Below, piece by piece: positions 7,112-7,203 of a stretch of DNA of 7,203 bases. Position 1 is the first letter of the stretch. Each line of letters starts with the position of its first letter. The notes beneath the pieces are model-generated. The model did no database searches. It was not told the DNA's origin and saw nothing but the letters and a program-made list of their open reading frames with translations. This DNA comes from Acidobacteriota bacterium. GTDB lineage: Bacteria > Acidobacteriota > UBA6911 > RPQK01. The stretch covers positions 1 through 7,203 of the forward strand of contig RPQK01000386.1 in NCBI GenBank assembly GCA_003819755.1, given 5' to 3'. A program made the position numbers and the translations under genes.

Positions 7112-7196
7112 TTAGTCTCTTTCGCCTGCCTCCTCGAACGTCCTGAATTTGAACACGCCGGGCGGGTGATTACGCTTGGTCCTCGTCCGTATTCAT
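7112..7196 (-). pseudogene. Possible frameshifted relic of a very small gene (HPPGVFKFRTFEEA motif)
   Basis: On the minus strand an ATG at 7196 reads MNTDEDQA and meets TAA at 7172-7170. The next frame carries NHPPGVFKFRTFEEAGERD, ending in TAA at 7114-7112. Ignoring one base (the A at 7172 on the plus strand) joins the two into one 27-residue reading frame. The 'PPGV-F/Y-K/R-FR-S/T-I/F-EEA' pattern recalls, from memory, short conserved hypothetical proteins often found beside nucleotidyltransferase-type toxin-antitoxin genes. Those are usually longer after EEA, so this copy would also be truncated. The start is seven bases from the window edge, so its ribosome binding site and upstream partner are out of view. 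It could instead be two unrelated chance frames. Confidence 0.35.
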
Positions 7197-7203
7197 TGCC
7201 AGA

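Noticed and set aside
7183..7193. TCGTCCGTATT near the right edge, matching the reverse complement of 3783-3793 beside the intergenic repeat
   Set aside because: An 11-base match between two places is expected several times by chance in a window of this size, and the 10-bp periodic units are not present around the second copy.

Overview
The window looks like chromosomal DNA from a moderately GC-rich Gram-negative bacterium, most likely an Acidobacteriota member. The main reason is a 1140-residue TonB-dependent receptor with an N-terminal carboxypeptidase-regulatory-like domain and an Oar-type C-terminus, a family greatly expanded in that phylum. A Tat-exported M20-family protein and an Sec-exported metallo-beta-lactamase-fold (MBL) protein fit the same picture. 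The assignment is inferred from protein style, not from a marker gene.

Layout. Bases 1-338 hold no convincing complete gene; they contain two small inverted repeats and a strong ribosome binding site for the receptor gene. Bases 339-3761 (+) encode the TonB-dependent receptor. Bases 3762-3908 are a 147-bp convergent intergenic gap filled by a long, nearly perfect inverted repeat built from 10-bp CGGAC/GTCCG units. Bases 3909-5429 (-) encode a Tat-exported M20 peptidase-like protein whose metal site is altered at two, probably three, of the five canonical ligand positions. Bases 5430-5515 are a short divergent promoter region. Bases 5516-7066 (+) encode an exported two-domain protein, with an unrecognised N-terminal domain fused to a complete MBL domain. 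Bases 7067-7203 contain what looks like a frameshifted relic of a very small gene on the minus strand.

How the genes may work together. All three large products are predicted to leave the cytoplasm: one is an outer-membrane transporter and two are probably periplasmic hydrolase-fold proteins. This could be a scavenging neighbourhood (import of a peptide-like or other bulky ligand, then periplasmic processing). However, the receptor gene is convergent to the M20 gene and the M20 gene is divergent from the MBL gene, so they do not form one operon, and a shared pathway is only a hypothesis. The most unusual points are the non-canonical M20 metal site, the N-terminal fusion on the MBL protein, and the periodic inverted repeat between the convergent genes.
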